Shown: one piece after another, positions 36,585 to 49,800 of the stretch
How the letters are laid out: each line of letters begins with the position of its first letter
Numbering within the stretch: the first letter of the stretch is position 1
NCBI GenBank assembly: GCA_022606425.2
Contig: JAHDVF020001552.1
Span: 1-64,000 of the forward strand
Reading direction: 5' to 3'
Length of the DNA: 64,000 bases
Source: Lepidostoma basale
Lineage: Eukaryota; Arthropoda; Insecta; Trichoptera; Lepidostomatidae
The notes under the pieces: generated by a model
What the model saw: only the letters and a program-made list of their open reading frames with translations
Databases searched by the model: none
What the model was told of the DNA's origin: nothing
Position numbers and translations under genes: made by a program

Positions 36585-37225
36585 AATAACGCTACTTGAT
36601 CTGCGGCGAGGACCGACGCTGACGTGGCCAGCATCAAGGACTGCCGGAGGCTGCATAACACAGAAGCATCACGCGGATGATGGACCGCGGAGGGCACGGG
36701 CCTTCTTCACAGTGACAGCGGTGGCCAGCATCACGCCCCAATGGTGATTAGCTGGCGCGGCTGGTTAGCACGAGGACGGTGATCTGCGAAGCCAGCGTGG
36801 TGGCGAGTCGGCCGCTAATGGCGTCCGCGCCACGAGAGATGTGCGAGGCGGGCGCGAGGACGGGCGAGGAGCGAGAGGCGGCCTGGTCTCATTCGCTGAG
36901 ACAGCCGTGGCCAGCATCAGGTCCCAATGATGATGAGCTGACGCCATGGTTACTGACGCCATGCGGCGATATCGCGGTCTTTTCCAGAATCACTTCCTGG
37001 CGTTCGGTATAACACTTCGCGATCTTTTGAGACTATCTCCCCCCGGCGCGCGTCCGCCGAGGGGGAGATGTTCCTTTCCCGGAGGCCGGTGGTAGGCTGA
37101 CTCGCTCGAGAGCTGCCCAGAATTCTGCAGGGTGGGAGGTTAGATCATCCCCTCCCAAGTGTGGCCACTCTCTGCATCCGGCCGGCAGTACCTAACTGCT
37201 TTGCGATACCGGGGCAGAACGCTAT
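36585..37225. repeat. GC-rich unknown block with repeated GTGGCCAGCATCA
   Basis: The motif GTGGCCAGCATCA occurs near 36624, 36721 and 36907, the last two followed by a CCCAATGRTGAT stretch. The block ends in a T9 run near 37216. The frames on both strands overlap and look compositional. It may be a transposon UTR or a minisatellite-like relic. Confidence 0.4.
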
Positions 37226-38583
37226 TTTTTTTTCACTCACAGAATTGTAATTATCACTATTATTGTTTTAAATTGTCTTTCATAATCTTATCACTAATTA
37301 AAATTAAACTTAACTAAGATGAAACAAGCCTCCAGAGAGAAAACGCCTTTTCAGTCATGTAAAATTTGTCTAGTGCAATCTCACCTATTATGCCCTGAAA
37401 CATGGCTATATCAACTATATTCTTATAATTTAACCGTCGCGTTGCCATGTGGTCAATTGAGTTTCCACTGCCAATTTAAAGTTGATTTTCTTAAAACCTA
37501 TGGACCCTAATATTATAAAAAAAATTGTAATCCTCCATTGAAGTGTTCTCAATATTTCGTAATAAAAAAAAAAGCAAAAAATTACTTCCTTCATCCCAAA
37601 AAAAATATTTTCTAAGACTGCCCTCACCTTCATTCGTGTTAAGGTAGAATTTGTTTTGCTAATATTTACAACTTTATCAAAAGTGACAAATACTTACTCG
37701 CTGTTTTGAACATATTATAAATTATACTTTGACCTTTTCAATAGGTACGTAATGATACCGACTGGATGAAAACGCACCACGTAACTTAATAATATCAGAA
37801 CTGTGAAAATATTAACACTTTACCAAAAGGGACAAATATTAATACGTACTCGTTGTCTTGAACGTACTATACATTTTGCCTAGGTGCCTTTATCTTCGCC
37901 CCGCCGGCCCGGCGTGCAGACAAGTTTCGACCCGACTTTTAGTCGATTTTTAGTCGCCCGTATGTTATGACGCATTACATATCAGAAATCGCATGGTTCC
38001 AGAAAAAAATTAATAATGATATGTTTTTCAAATAATCCATGTATGTTATAGATATCGATCTATTCCTAATGAAATTCCCTACAAGATGACATAAATTAAA
38101 TTTTGATTCATCTAGTCATATGCTTGATATTTAGATAAAGTTAGCGGTAAACTGAACTTACCACATGGGAGCAAGCGTTTTGTTTTGAACACGGTACGTT
38201 AAGGGTTAAGAAAACACGTACATTATTTTACTGGAATAAGGGCAACACTCTCTAACCATAGAAATACTAAAATGTTGTTGGAATTGACATATTTTTATTG
38301 TGATCCTGAATTTTGATAGGTATTTCGTTGGTGACACTCGAGCAAAATATTTTGATGGTGTTTTACATTTCCGTATTTAATTTGTACAATTTTAGAAAAT
38401 TTCTGTATTCTACAATTACAAGAAAGCACATAAAATCGTTGCCAAGAAATGCATTGTTTGTTACTCGCCTAAAGCTTAAATATATGTAATTTTCTTTGTT
38501 ATGAAAATACACATATTTTTTCGCTGAAATTGAAAACAGACTTTCTATTTATAAAAATATTATAGTTAATTTGTAGAACAGCT
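37226..38583. other. Upstream region of YPEL5, no exon recognised
   Basis: AT-rich with a small GC patch at 37896-37940 that could mark a promoter or first exon. No donor-flanked leader exon could be assigned. Confidence 0.3.
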
Positions 38584-39132
38584 ATGGGGAAGATATTCTT
38601 GGATCATATTGGAGGGACTCGATTGTTTTCTTGCGCAGCTTGCGATACGAATCTCACAAATAGATCGGAACTTATCAGCACACGATTCACCGGAGCAACA
38701 GGTAAATATAACCCTCTAAGATAGTCGTCATCGGCTACGATGGGCCCTGTTTAAAAAATGAATTGGCCTATTTAGCAACTTTTTAATTGGCTCTTGTTTC
38801 AGGTCGAGCCTTCTTGTTCAACAAGGTTGTGAACCTGGTGTATTCGGACGTGCAAGACCGTGTAATGCTGACGGGTCGTCACATGGTGCGAGATGTGTCC
38901 TGCAAGAACTGCGCTACTAAGCTGGGCTGGATATATGAATTTGCAACAGAAGAAAATCAAAGGTATTTGTATGTTCAATGTTTAATAACTGCTGCTTTCA
39001 CTTCGCACACTTTCCATTCGATTGTTACCTATATATTTTTCCAGATACAAAGAAGGCAGAGTTATCCTGGAGAGAGCGCTGGTCACCGAGTCTGACGGGA
39101 TGGAGGAGCATGTGTCTCACAATGAGGAATGA
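38584..39132 (+). CDS. YPEL5: Yippee-like 5 zinc-binding protein
   Basis: Three exons, 38584-38701, 38803-38962 and 39045-39132, join with GT-AG sites in matching phase to give 121 residues, the exact family length. The sequence is highly conserved ([66 protein letters not shown]). The Yippee zinc-binding pattern is intact: C17-X2-C20, then 52 residues, then C73-X2-C76. In vertebrates YPEL5 works with the CTLH/GID ubiquitin ligase and locates to nucleus and centrosome; that role here is by homology. Introns are very short (101 and 82 nt). The ATG is the family start (MGKIFLDH). Confidence 0.97.
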
Positions 39133-39591
39133 TCTTGTCTATCGGCTCGTACCCAGAGATTGTTGGAGGGGTTTAAAACTATTATATCTAGGGGATAAGT
39201 TTACCATTCTAAGTATAGTTTGTGTTTATTTGTTTTAATTGGAAAATGTTTATATTTAGTTTTAGAAGACAAAGTCATTGTGTATTTAATGTGATTAAGA
39301 TTTTGATCCTTCTTCTACTACCAATAGTCATATTTATCAAATATTTGTATACATATGATATCTTTTTAACTAGAGGGATGTATTCAATTTAAAATTGCTT
39401 ATGTGTATAAAGCTTTTGGTAAAATAGAATTAAATTCTTGTTTTTGGTACGTTGTCAAAGTGTGCATTCTGTTGAATTTGGTATTTAATTAATGTATATA
39501 TATTTATCAGCGCAATGACCATGTAAATGTCCTTTTTATGTAAAATCAAAAAAAAAATTAAAACTTTATTATTATTTACTCTTAAAATAAA
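39133..39591 (+). terminator. YPEL5 3' UTR and candidate poly(A) signal
   Basis: The first good AATAAA in a suitable context is at 39586-39591. It lies in a short duplicated TTAAAATAAATCTATTTAA stretch, so a second signal follows about 20 bp later. This is read from sequence only. Confidence 0.45.
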
Positions 39592-40184
39592 TCTATTTAA
39601 ATTTTAAAATAAATCTATTTAACTTTCTTTAAAAGCACACAGATTCCTCTGAAAGTCAAATGTGAAGGTAAAACAATATATTTTTTATTAAAATACGTTT
39701 GTGCAACCCAAGTTATTACCTGCCTATGGTTTATCTCTCATTTTTAACCCTTTGGTTGTCGCCACTTTTGAGATAACCATGCCAAAATAGTCGCCATTTT
39801 TGAGAAAGTAATTCAATAGTATGAAGTATTATATCATTTATAAAGTCTGTATAATCTTTTAATTTATCGAAATTCAAACAAATCTATTTGTATTTTGTCA
39901 GCTCCTTTGTTATGAACAACGGCAACTAGCACATGTTCACATTCACATACAGCATTCTTAAAACCATCATTAAATTTGATAGCCGTGTCATTATTTTAGC
40001 TTTATCCCGGCTCGCAAAAAATATTCCCAGTCGAAACCAGACATTATGAGTAATGTATTATAAATGTATGTGATCTAAACAAAACTGATAGACGTGTGAC
40101 CCTAGTGGTTGGCTGTACATTGTTATTTTTACGCCGTGCCCGTTAACTACAAAATAACATCACTTTTCTTTTACATTTAATCAT
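39592..40184. other. No gene recognised
   Basis: AT-rich spacer downstream of YPEL5. No feature recognised. Confidence 0.35.
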
Positions 40185-40690
40185 CATCAGCCGTCTGCCA
40201 TCCACTGCTGAATGTAGGCCTTTACCAAAGCCCGCCACCGCCCCCTGTCCATTGCCGCTCCCATCCATATATGTCCAGCAATCCTGTTCAGATCATCGGT
40301 CCACCGGGCAGGGGAACGTCCAATTCTGCGGAATCCTGTACGCGGTCTCCAATCCAGAACCTGTCTCCCCCATTGACCGTCGGTTTACCGACATCGCCAC
40401 TTCAGCCCGCCCATCCGCAGAGCCACTTCAGTCACCTTGGTTTTTTGACGAATGAATTCGTTTCTTAATCTGTCCCTCAAGGTTATTCCAAGCATGGCGT
40501 GCTGGGCGACCTTGAATCTGTAGACTAGACCTTTTGTCAGTGTCCACGTCTCGGCTCCGTACATCATGACTAGCAAGACGCACTGGTTGAAGACTTTAGT
40601 CTTGAGGCATTGTGGTATTTTAGAGGTGAGAACATGACGTAATTTTCCAAAGGCCGCCCAACCCAACTGAATTATGCGGTAGGCTTCTTT
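40185..40690 (-). mobile_element. RTE-clade LINE 3' fragment
   Basis: The minus strand encodes MMYGAETWTLTKGLVYRFKV, then MLGITLRDRLRNEFIRQKTK and a C-terminal portion. It ends in a short ATG/ATGATG tail at 40180-40190, typical of RTE elements. 5'-truncated and frame-broken. Confidence 0.85.
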
Positions 40691-43589
40691 CTCGAAAAAA
40701 TTTCTACTTAATTGAATGATTTGGCTGACCCATCGACGTTTTGCATTTAATGAAATTGTTTAATTCTAAATGTTTTTTTTAATTAAAAATATATACAAAT
40801 GTAGCACTGATTCACTCCCTCACACTCTGTCTAAAACATATGATTCTTTTATAAATCATGGCTTCGATCCGTCGGATCCGTCGCTTCTCGCTATTGTAGC
40901 GAAAGCCGATATATCGGATTTCAGCAATCGAAGGGTTAAACAATGTCCTAATTTTAAAATTAAAAAAATGTAATGTTTTCTTTTATGCTTTTTTTTCCAT
41001 CTGAAAATTTGGTAATAGCATTAGCATGCGATGTAATTTTTTTATATAAATAATTCGTGATTATTTATAAAGTTTTTTGTTATAAAGTTATAAATTAAAT
41101 TAGTTTATAAATCCATATGAACAAAACAAAATCATAGATATTTAATATTGATGAAAATGTAAGTTTACTAGATGTTTTGTTATATTTTTTAGGAGTGACA
41201 CTTTTTATTGCGTATTTTCATCAATATTAAATTTTAATATGAAGTTTTACACCACAAGAAATACGATATAAGATCAAAAACATGTGAATAAAATACTGAA
41301 CTTACCTTGCCATAACAGTGAAGGTGATTATGAAAAATGAGTTTTCTTGTTGGAATACAAATTTACTATGTATGAATTTGCATGTTCTTAATTCAGCTAT
41401 GACATTTCTCAAAAATTAAGTATTGTTAAACGTTGCGATGATAAGAATGGATGTTTATTTAGGATAGTAGATGTAAGGGATTCATTTTTAAACATACATT
41501 TGAAAAAATGGCACAAATGTACCTCAAAACATTTGCAGGGAGCCCACACTTTGGTGTAAGTCCGATCAATACATTTTTGACGATTGTTTTCATTACGATA
41601 CTTGATAATATTTGTCATGCAAACACAAACATAACAATTGCATTGTTCGAATTTTTGAAGAACTGTTACTTTATTTCTTCTTATATTTCTTCTCAGCGCT
41701 ACCTCCCGGTGTGGGATTTGGCCTCCTCCACAACAGTCCTCCCTCTCCATTGTACCATTAATATACATGGCAAATAAATATTTTTTGGTAAATTTCAACA
41801 CCCATATAGTGTTAATTTATTAAAGAAAAGAAATATGTAAAAAAATCATACATAATAATTGATAGGATATTTGTATTAGACATCTTTAAAGAAAATTATA
41901 TTTAGTCTATACTATAACGATTAATGTTTTAAATATTATTATTGTATGGGTCAATAATAAATAATACAAATATTATTTCATGCCTTATAACTAAAATATT
42001 AACGACATTCGTTATATAATGTAAATATAATAAATAAAGAATTGAACTAAAGGTGTATCTTAATTTTATGTGAAGGTACAAGGTCATCTCGCTTAAAGAA
42101 GTACTTCAGCATCCAAAAATCTATCCATTCCTAACCAGTTGTAAAGCATGGTCAAGTCTGAACTGTATTTATCAATGACGAGAACACTTGCTCACCATCT
42201 TACCGCCTTGGCGGATGGAAGTAATTGTGACCAATTTTGTTCACCAAGAGTAGACACTTCAGATGCGCGAGTGCCAAGTTGACTACATAAACACCCCTCG
42301 GAGAAACTCTAGTATTGCACATCGGATATCATTTATAAATAACATCTCGCGAGGTGGTTGTTACGCTAATTTATATAATTTAATATGTACGCAATTCCTT
42401 TAAGTACTTAAACCCTCAGTTGAAAGTGTGTTTGTTACTGGAATGGAAAGTTTTTACATTTATTTTATTACATTAAAAAACACTCAAAAAACTAATCTAT
42501 TTAAAAACACTTAGTATTATTTTTCTAAGGGTTTATAATTTCTATCGGTCTTCGTGGCAATAACACAATATATTAAAGATATCTCAAGTTTGATTCCCAG
42601 GTGAGTGATCTTAAAACTTTTACAGTTAAAATTATGATTGTGATTGGGTTACAAGTCTATTTGGCCTTTAACCATCTCATTTGCAGTAAAAATTTGGTTT
42701 TGAACTGTGGTTGGCTGCATTTACAGTTCAGACAGATAGTCCCGGTTCATCGTCGTATTATTATGTACAATTTAGTAGTCAGCAACTTGAGTAAAAAGGT
42801 TTATAAGATCCATTCAAATATGATCTGCAATAGTAGTCAGCCGAAGTTCGATACCAATTTTTCGGACTGCAAATGTAGCCGGCTTCACGATAGGGGTTAA
42901 TAATGCTGTGTAATGAAATGCGGTCTTCGTAGTATAACAATAACTAAATTATAAAAGTTTTAAATTACATAAATACAACATGATTAATTATTAATCCTTA
43001 TAATATCAGTCAGGTAAGTACCGATACAGTAGTATTACCTGTCTTTGGCAGTGAAACATTTGTTTACATAGGTAATTAAATATTCAGTGTTATGTTCAAT
43101 GTAGTAACAGAGTTAGGGTGGTGAAATATGTAACCAGATTATAATATAAATAATTCTCTAAAAACAGGGGTATATGTACTCTGATAAATAACATTTTTAG
43201 TCTATGGTTTTACACAAGTCTGTGTGTGGTTACAGAGTTAATGTAGGTAAAATTTCACTAAAACCTCGTAAATATAAATAAAATATTGATTCAAAAAGTA
43301 AAAAATTACATTGACATCTCCAAATTTGTGGGAGGCTACAAGAGGATACAGTAAATCCAGTTATCACTTTAACAAGTTTCTTAATTTTTAAATTTGCCTA
43401 TTTCTTACATGCACAAGTTTTTCTTTACTCTATAAATAGTTGACTCCGTGACACTGTATTTATATATCGATGCTTTCAAATTAAAATCAAACCTACATAT
43501 TTAACTCAAGACTTTTAGTAAATAAATACATATATGGGATAATACCCATGTAGAAAATATAAATAAATAATTATAGTAAATCTAGATTA
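40691..43589. other. No confirmed gene; one degenerate MITE
   Basis: 41140-41240 is a decayed palindrome of the recurrent MITE family (GATGAAAATGTAAG and its mirror). 41697-41777 has a good pyrimidine tract and acceptor (TTCTTCTCAG) followed by a short frame ending just before AATAAA, but no partner exon. The rest is unassigned. Confidence 0.35.
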
Positions 43590-43850
43590 TTTATTGTTTC
43601 TTGAACAATGATGTAAAATTCCATATTAAGCAATTAATACCAATGAAAACATCCATTTTAATTTTAAGTTTAATCCATTTGAAGTTTCATTTTATATTAT
43701 TGGAATGACATTTTTCACCTTGCTGAGGAATATCAAATATAATGCTATGATGCAAATGATAATGCCTTAGCAAAGTGAAACATGTCATTCCCATAAATGA
43801 AACTTGTAGAAAAGAAGACGTTTTCATTAGTATTAATTAAATCCAGATTA
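43590..43850. repeat. Palindromic MITE at the 3' end of the ZNF839-like gene (copy 6)
   Basis: The arms pair around GATGCAAATGATAATGCC. Core motifs ATGACATTTTTCACCTTGCT and GCAAAGTGAAACATGTCATT are inverted copies. The outer flank TTGTTTCTTGAACAATGATG recurs at 24150. Read on the minus strand an AATAAA lies at 43590-43595. Confidence 0.8.
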
Positions 43851-43856
43851 GCGAAT

Positions 43857-46800
43857 TCAAGGATGATGAAAAGGGAAAAGATCTAACTCCACATCCAGAG
43901 ACATTTGTGACGTTGGCCTCAATTCAGAATCTGCAAAGGAGAGACAATCCGTCCCCAGGGGGTCCAGCAGGTGGAGGACAGACTGGCTGGCAGACAAGTT
44001 CAGCCTTCCCTCGTCCAAGCTGGACTCGCCCACCGATAGTATGGACTCATTCCGGCTCAGGGTGCTCGGCCTACTCATGGGCATGTTCAAGTCTGACTCG
44101 TTCAACAATGATTGGCCATCGCAGTGGACTACGCTGTCATCTTGATTCAACGGCACACTCTTGCAAACGTCTACAGACAAATTATCCATGGGATTATTCT
44201 CCATGGACAGTTCCAGCGACTCGGAAGTAATCTGGTAGGAATTGTCATTCAGTATGGTGTCTCTGGTTGGGAGATGTAACTTGTCTCCGTCAGAACTCAT
44301 GTCGCTTAAAGAATCGACAGGAAGCTGAAGATTTTTGGAAGTTTCTATTTTTCTAAATGGAGGCAAAGCGTCTCTGCCATACTTCATCTCGTTATATTGG
44401 GCACTAGTGAAATTGAGTTTATCAGAATCAATTTGCATATCGAATCTGCTATCGTTGAAATCGTAATTTCCCGGTCCACTTTCGTCACAAGCAGAAGTGC
44501 CATTGTGTGATAAATCACTTTTGAGATTTGCATTGTTGGGATCGAATATTAAGTTGGAATGTATATCTACTATTTTACTATTGCTGCAGTCAAACGATAT
44601 ACTGTCATCGCTCTGCACAGGTTGGTTGGAGGGTTCTATGATGTGCCTCTGTGCTGGTAGCTGTTCGGGAAGCTCGGATTTAGCGAGTTCTGCTATGTTT
44701 GCTCTCCAGGGGCTACCTGGAGTGCTTTCGCTAACCCTGGACTGTTTCTGTAAGCCAGAATCCCAACTCTTCAGGTCGTTGACAGTTTGCGAGAACGAGG
44801 CATTATCTGTCATCATTTCAGAGTTAGTAGAGAGCCAGTTTTCATTGTCTGTATTGGAATGGTCATCGTTGTTGGTGTTCTGGGAGCCGATGGGGATCCA
44901 TTTACGTTTGCCAACGTTGGTGGTCCATTTGTCTAGGGAATTCTTTCTTGTACGGTCTTCCAATGGAGTGGTGTCATGATTTGTTTCTCCTTTATTGGTC
45001 ATCCAGCTGTCAGTGGAGGTAATTTTAACCGCTGGCTTGGGAGTGACATGCTTGCAGCTCTCGCTTTGGTCTCCGAGACACTTGATGGCCTCCATGTTCA
45101 AACGATATTTTCCCGGGGAAACATCCAGTATTCTACAACAGAAGGAATATTTTCTTAAAATATTACGTAGAAGTACTTGTATCTGTAAACTGTTTTTCGA
45201 AAAATAATTATTGTTTCTCCAATAATGATGTAAAACGCCATAATTAATAATTAATATGAATGAAAATGGCTGTTTTATTGTATTTTATAAAAATGACACG
45301 TTTCTCCTTGCTAAGACATTGTCAATAATTAATAAAGCCTTAGCAAGGCAAAATGTGTCATTCCCATAAAATATAATAAGACTTCTAAAAAACAGATGTT
45401 TTCGTTTGTATTAATGATAATAAAAAGTCAAATTTTTAATTAAACCCAATAAAAAAGATTTACATGAATATATAGACTGTGGTGTTCAAGTGGACATTTT
45501 AGCAGTTTTTAATATTTTATATTTCTTACATTTTATGGTTTATTTTTTTCATTTTATTTTTTTAATGAGTTTTTATTGTTTATAAATGGTACAAAAATTC
45601 CTTGTGCTAAGGAGAGGAGTTGTTGTGTTGTTCTCTGATTTTATGTTTAGTGTCTTTTGTAACCCTGATGAAGCACCGTCGAGAGCGAAAACGGTTGGTT
45701 GTTGTAAATAATAAAGTGATATAAGTACAAATTTACACATTATTATATTTAAAAAAATATAACTTACTTTCCAACTGGTTCATTGATGATGCAAGAAGAG
45801 TTTTGCTTGTCTTCGGAAAGAAGGCAGGGCATAAGTCTCCTCAGCTTGTTGATGAGAGCTGCTAGCTGTCGTACAAATACAGTCGCTCGACATTCCTCCG
45901 AAGTCCTCTCCAGTATTCCCACCAAGCTGGTGAACAGACTCCTCTCCTCCTTGCTCTCCAGGTCCGAGCTACTCAGCTTCTGGTCATTCTTCAGTACCGC
46001 AGAATGGCTGTTGTGTAGTCCATTGCTAACTGAAATCTGTGTTTCCGTGTGTGGTAAAATTTGTTTCCGGGGAACAACTGCTTTTGGTTTCATCTCTTTG
46101 GCTTCATTATCACTTTTGTATTTTGCGAGGATCTCCGAGGCTTTGGGGGTGATGGCGTGGTCAGGGAACACTAGAAGGTGGCGGGCCATCCGGCTAGCTC
46201 CACGATAAACCTGAAACAGAGTACATTAATTATAAAACAATACTAGATAATGCAAATAAATAAGAATACAAAAAAGGGTTTTTTACTCAGTTTTTACTCA
46301 GTAAGAGTAGATAAATATTTCAAAATATTACAGAAATTGATTTTCTAATACACTAAAGAAATAAGTTTTAAAGTGGATAATAATAAAAGAATAAAGAGAG
46401 CAGGATAAAATATAAAAAACCCACAAAATTCATGATAAATTAATAAAATGGATTTACAATTTGAACAAATACAGTGCTTCCCTCAGGGGAACCACACTAT
46501 TATGAAAGAAGGGCGATCTGTTAAGTGACATGGTTGACGAAGTGACACAAAGATAATGCTCTACCTACAGGCATAACCATTGGAAGGTTGGTTCTGCATC
46601 ATGGGATATAAAACAATCTGGGCCCCCTTTGTCCAAGATAATTATCAGGGATGAACATACCAATATCACAGATTTATAACAATAATAATTTGGCTAATTT
46701 GCATAGCGCCGTTTTCGTGAATAGCTCACCTCAAGGGCGCTTTGACAATGTTTTTAGTCATGAGAGCTGCATCTGACACCAGCAATCAGATAACCATTGT

Positions 46801-49800
46801 TTATATTTTATGCGATATTTTGAAAAGGTGGGTTTTTAGGTGGGATTTAAAATCAGTTGCATCTGAGGCGTGCAGAAAGCATATTCCAGGCGGACAGACC
46901 TGCCACTGCGAAAGCCCAATCTCAGAAATTTGTCCAGGGGTTATGCCTTGGCTCAACCAATCTGCCTATTGCTGAGGAGTTTGCTGATCGAACCGTAGAT
47001 TGCCGCAAGTTAGGGCTATCAGCAATACAAAGTTTAGATATATAGGCTGGTGCCATTCTGTGAAGACAAAGTGGTTGGTGCCACCATTTATAAGTTGGGT
47101 ATACAACCGCCAATCAGTCGAAAGAAGTAAACACCCAAGTGATTGTCTCCTCTTCTCCTGAGTAACTGGCAGCCTAGCATTCAGAAAGAGCTACGGGTAC
47201 AAACTCTCCAAGATAGAGAATCGCAGAAATTTCTTCTACAGCCTCTCCACCATCAGGGAATATCGAACCACATGTAGCGTCCATATAATGGAACTAAATT
47301 CCTATAGATTTCTCACCAGAGAATTATACAGAAAATTCATCACCTGAATGTAACGAAAGCTCTTGGTGTTTCTGATGACTAACCAAAAAATAATTTTGAG
47401 GGATCTATTACATAAGTTATGTACAAACTAAACAACACCCCGAGTTACATAATGTGGGACTTACTTTGCGGCATACTGGGCAATTGAACCTCTTCTTGTG
47501 GGTAGGGGAGGGTGAGGGGGAGGATCCTGCCCTCTCCTCTCTCTCCTGATGTGGCGGGGGGGAGGGAGGCCCGTCATCCCCAAGGGGACCTCCTGATTGT
47601 TCATAGTCCATGGCCATGTGCTGAGGCAGGCGCACACGCCGGCCACTGCGTGTCACCGACACCACCTGAACACCACATAGTAAGAGATCAGGTAAGACAG
47701 TAAGACAATTAAACCCTTATAGTCCGGCTGGCTACAATAGCAGTCCGCATATATTCTCCGTGTTTAACGTGTAATATCCCTTAAATTTACTATGACGGAT
47801 CAAAAGTAAAAATTTGTACTAATACTTGTATGTATTTTCTGTGATTTGGAGATAAATTTTCATCCTTTTTGTAAAGATTTAATTTAATATTTTTGTATTG
47901 CGTGTCCCATATGGATCACGGCTCGCGGCCAATCATCACACACACACACAGTTGCATAATCGCCGAACTACGAAGTGATGGTTTCTCGTACTGTGTCGGA
48001 ATCTTTGATGTTGTTTGTTTACTTAGGGTGACTCTTATATCATTATTAGTTATCAACATGCGATGTTTTGGTTTTATTTATAAACAATATTTTCAATGTA
48101 ATATATTTTCATTTGTTTTCTTAATCTTAAAATGAAACCAGAAAAGTCGGATTATTTTTATAAGATAAAAAATGTAAAACATTTGACAACAAAATACAAT
48201 TAATGTGATATTTTTATGTACTTTGTGTGAAGAGTAATCTAATTGTTTACAAGAGCGTTCCGATGTTTCAAATTCTCGCTGGCCTTTATGGGTTAAATTA
48301 AAGTAAAAAGTGATAGTATTCTAAAACTCTCGGCAAACGCTTACATTTAAAAAATCATCGAGCAGAAAGTGCTCTAAATCGGGGATTTCGGTTGATAAAG
48401 AACGGATGACCGGTTACTAACCTGCGGTGTTTTAGGAGTAGGCGGCAAGACTGTTTTGGGCTTTTTATCTTTCTTTGGTTTCTTGTTTTCTTCCCCCGCA
48501 GTATTTGTACTGTATAGATTCAAGTCCTCTGGATACACGACTCTGTGGTCAAAAAGTTAAGTCATATATTGCATTGAAAACAATTTAAAGTCGACAAATT
48601 TACCAATGTAGAGATTCACAGATAATTATAAAAATAAATGAAAAATATACCATTTTAATGAATCTTTTATGTTAAATTTACAATACTGTTAAAATATCAC
48701 AATTTTTTATTACAGTTTTTAGAATGTGGCGATAGCTGTTTCGCCGACCGGCATGATGACTGATGAAACAGCTGTCACGACATTCTCAAAAAGTGCACAA
48801 TAAAACATTGTGATAATATAACAGGGTTGTAAATTTAACAGTTAATAATGTTGAAGTATCAAAGTGTTTCGGCCAAAACAATGGACTATTTAATTAAAAT
48901 ACTGTTTTTTTCATTTTTGAGTTTTTTTTTCTCGACATGTTTCAAAGGTTTTACGTCTTCATCACCGGTAAAACAATATAAATTGTTTATATCATTCTCC
49001 CGAGATGAAGGCGTAAAATCTTCGAAACGTATTGAGAAAAATATACTCAAAAGTGGAATAAACAATGTTTTAATTCATCAAAAATACACATTGTTGGCAT
49101 TTCTCAAAATTATATTTGATTCACATTTTGTTTTGTCAGGATATATAAATACCTGTATACAATTCTTGTCTTTGAGGAAGGATCGTACATCACATTGCCC
49201 GTGTTCTCTGGCCTTGAAATAACATTACTGAGAGCATCGGTTACCACTCTCAATTGATCTCCATTTAATTTTTCAACACTGTAAACAGAAAGTGAAGACG
49301 GACATTACAGAAACCTGCAGGATGCAGTGTGGTGGATACATGACGAGGCATTATTAAACTGTCAGACTTGTTTACCTTTGATACTGGTCGCCGCTCTGCA
49401 GGACATGTACAGTTTTATGCGATTGCGGAGTCCATCTTTAATACAAATATTTTAAATTAATATACAGAGAAAAGTAAATTATCACAAAATAAAATATTAT
49501 CTCATTGGAAAACTATAATATTAGACATTAAAGAGATATGTTTGAAAGAGTACTTATGATAAAACTATAGCCAAAATCAAATTGAATGAAATAAATATTA
49601 CATTAACCCCTATAGATTGGCTAGCTAAATTTGCAATCCAAAAAATGTTGTTTTGAACTGCAACAGACTACATTTGCAGCTCATATTTGAATATATCTCA
49701 TAAACCTTTTATTATTATAATTATTTTGTTGAATCACTCTTTACATCATAAGGGTATAGCTATTATATTCATTCTCGTGACATGTGATAGGTAGCTAATC

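Noticed and set aside
43907..44979. Plus-strand frames of 107-160 codons opposite the last exon of the ZNF839-like gene
   Set aside because: Shadows of the minus-strand coding exon.
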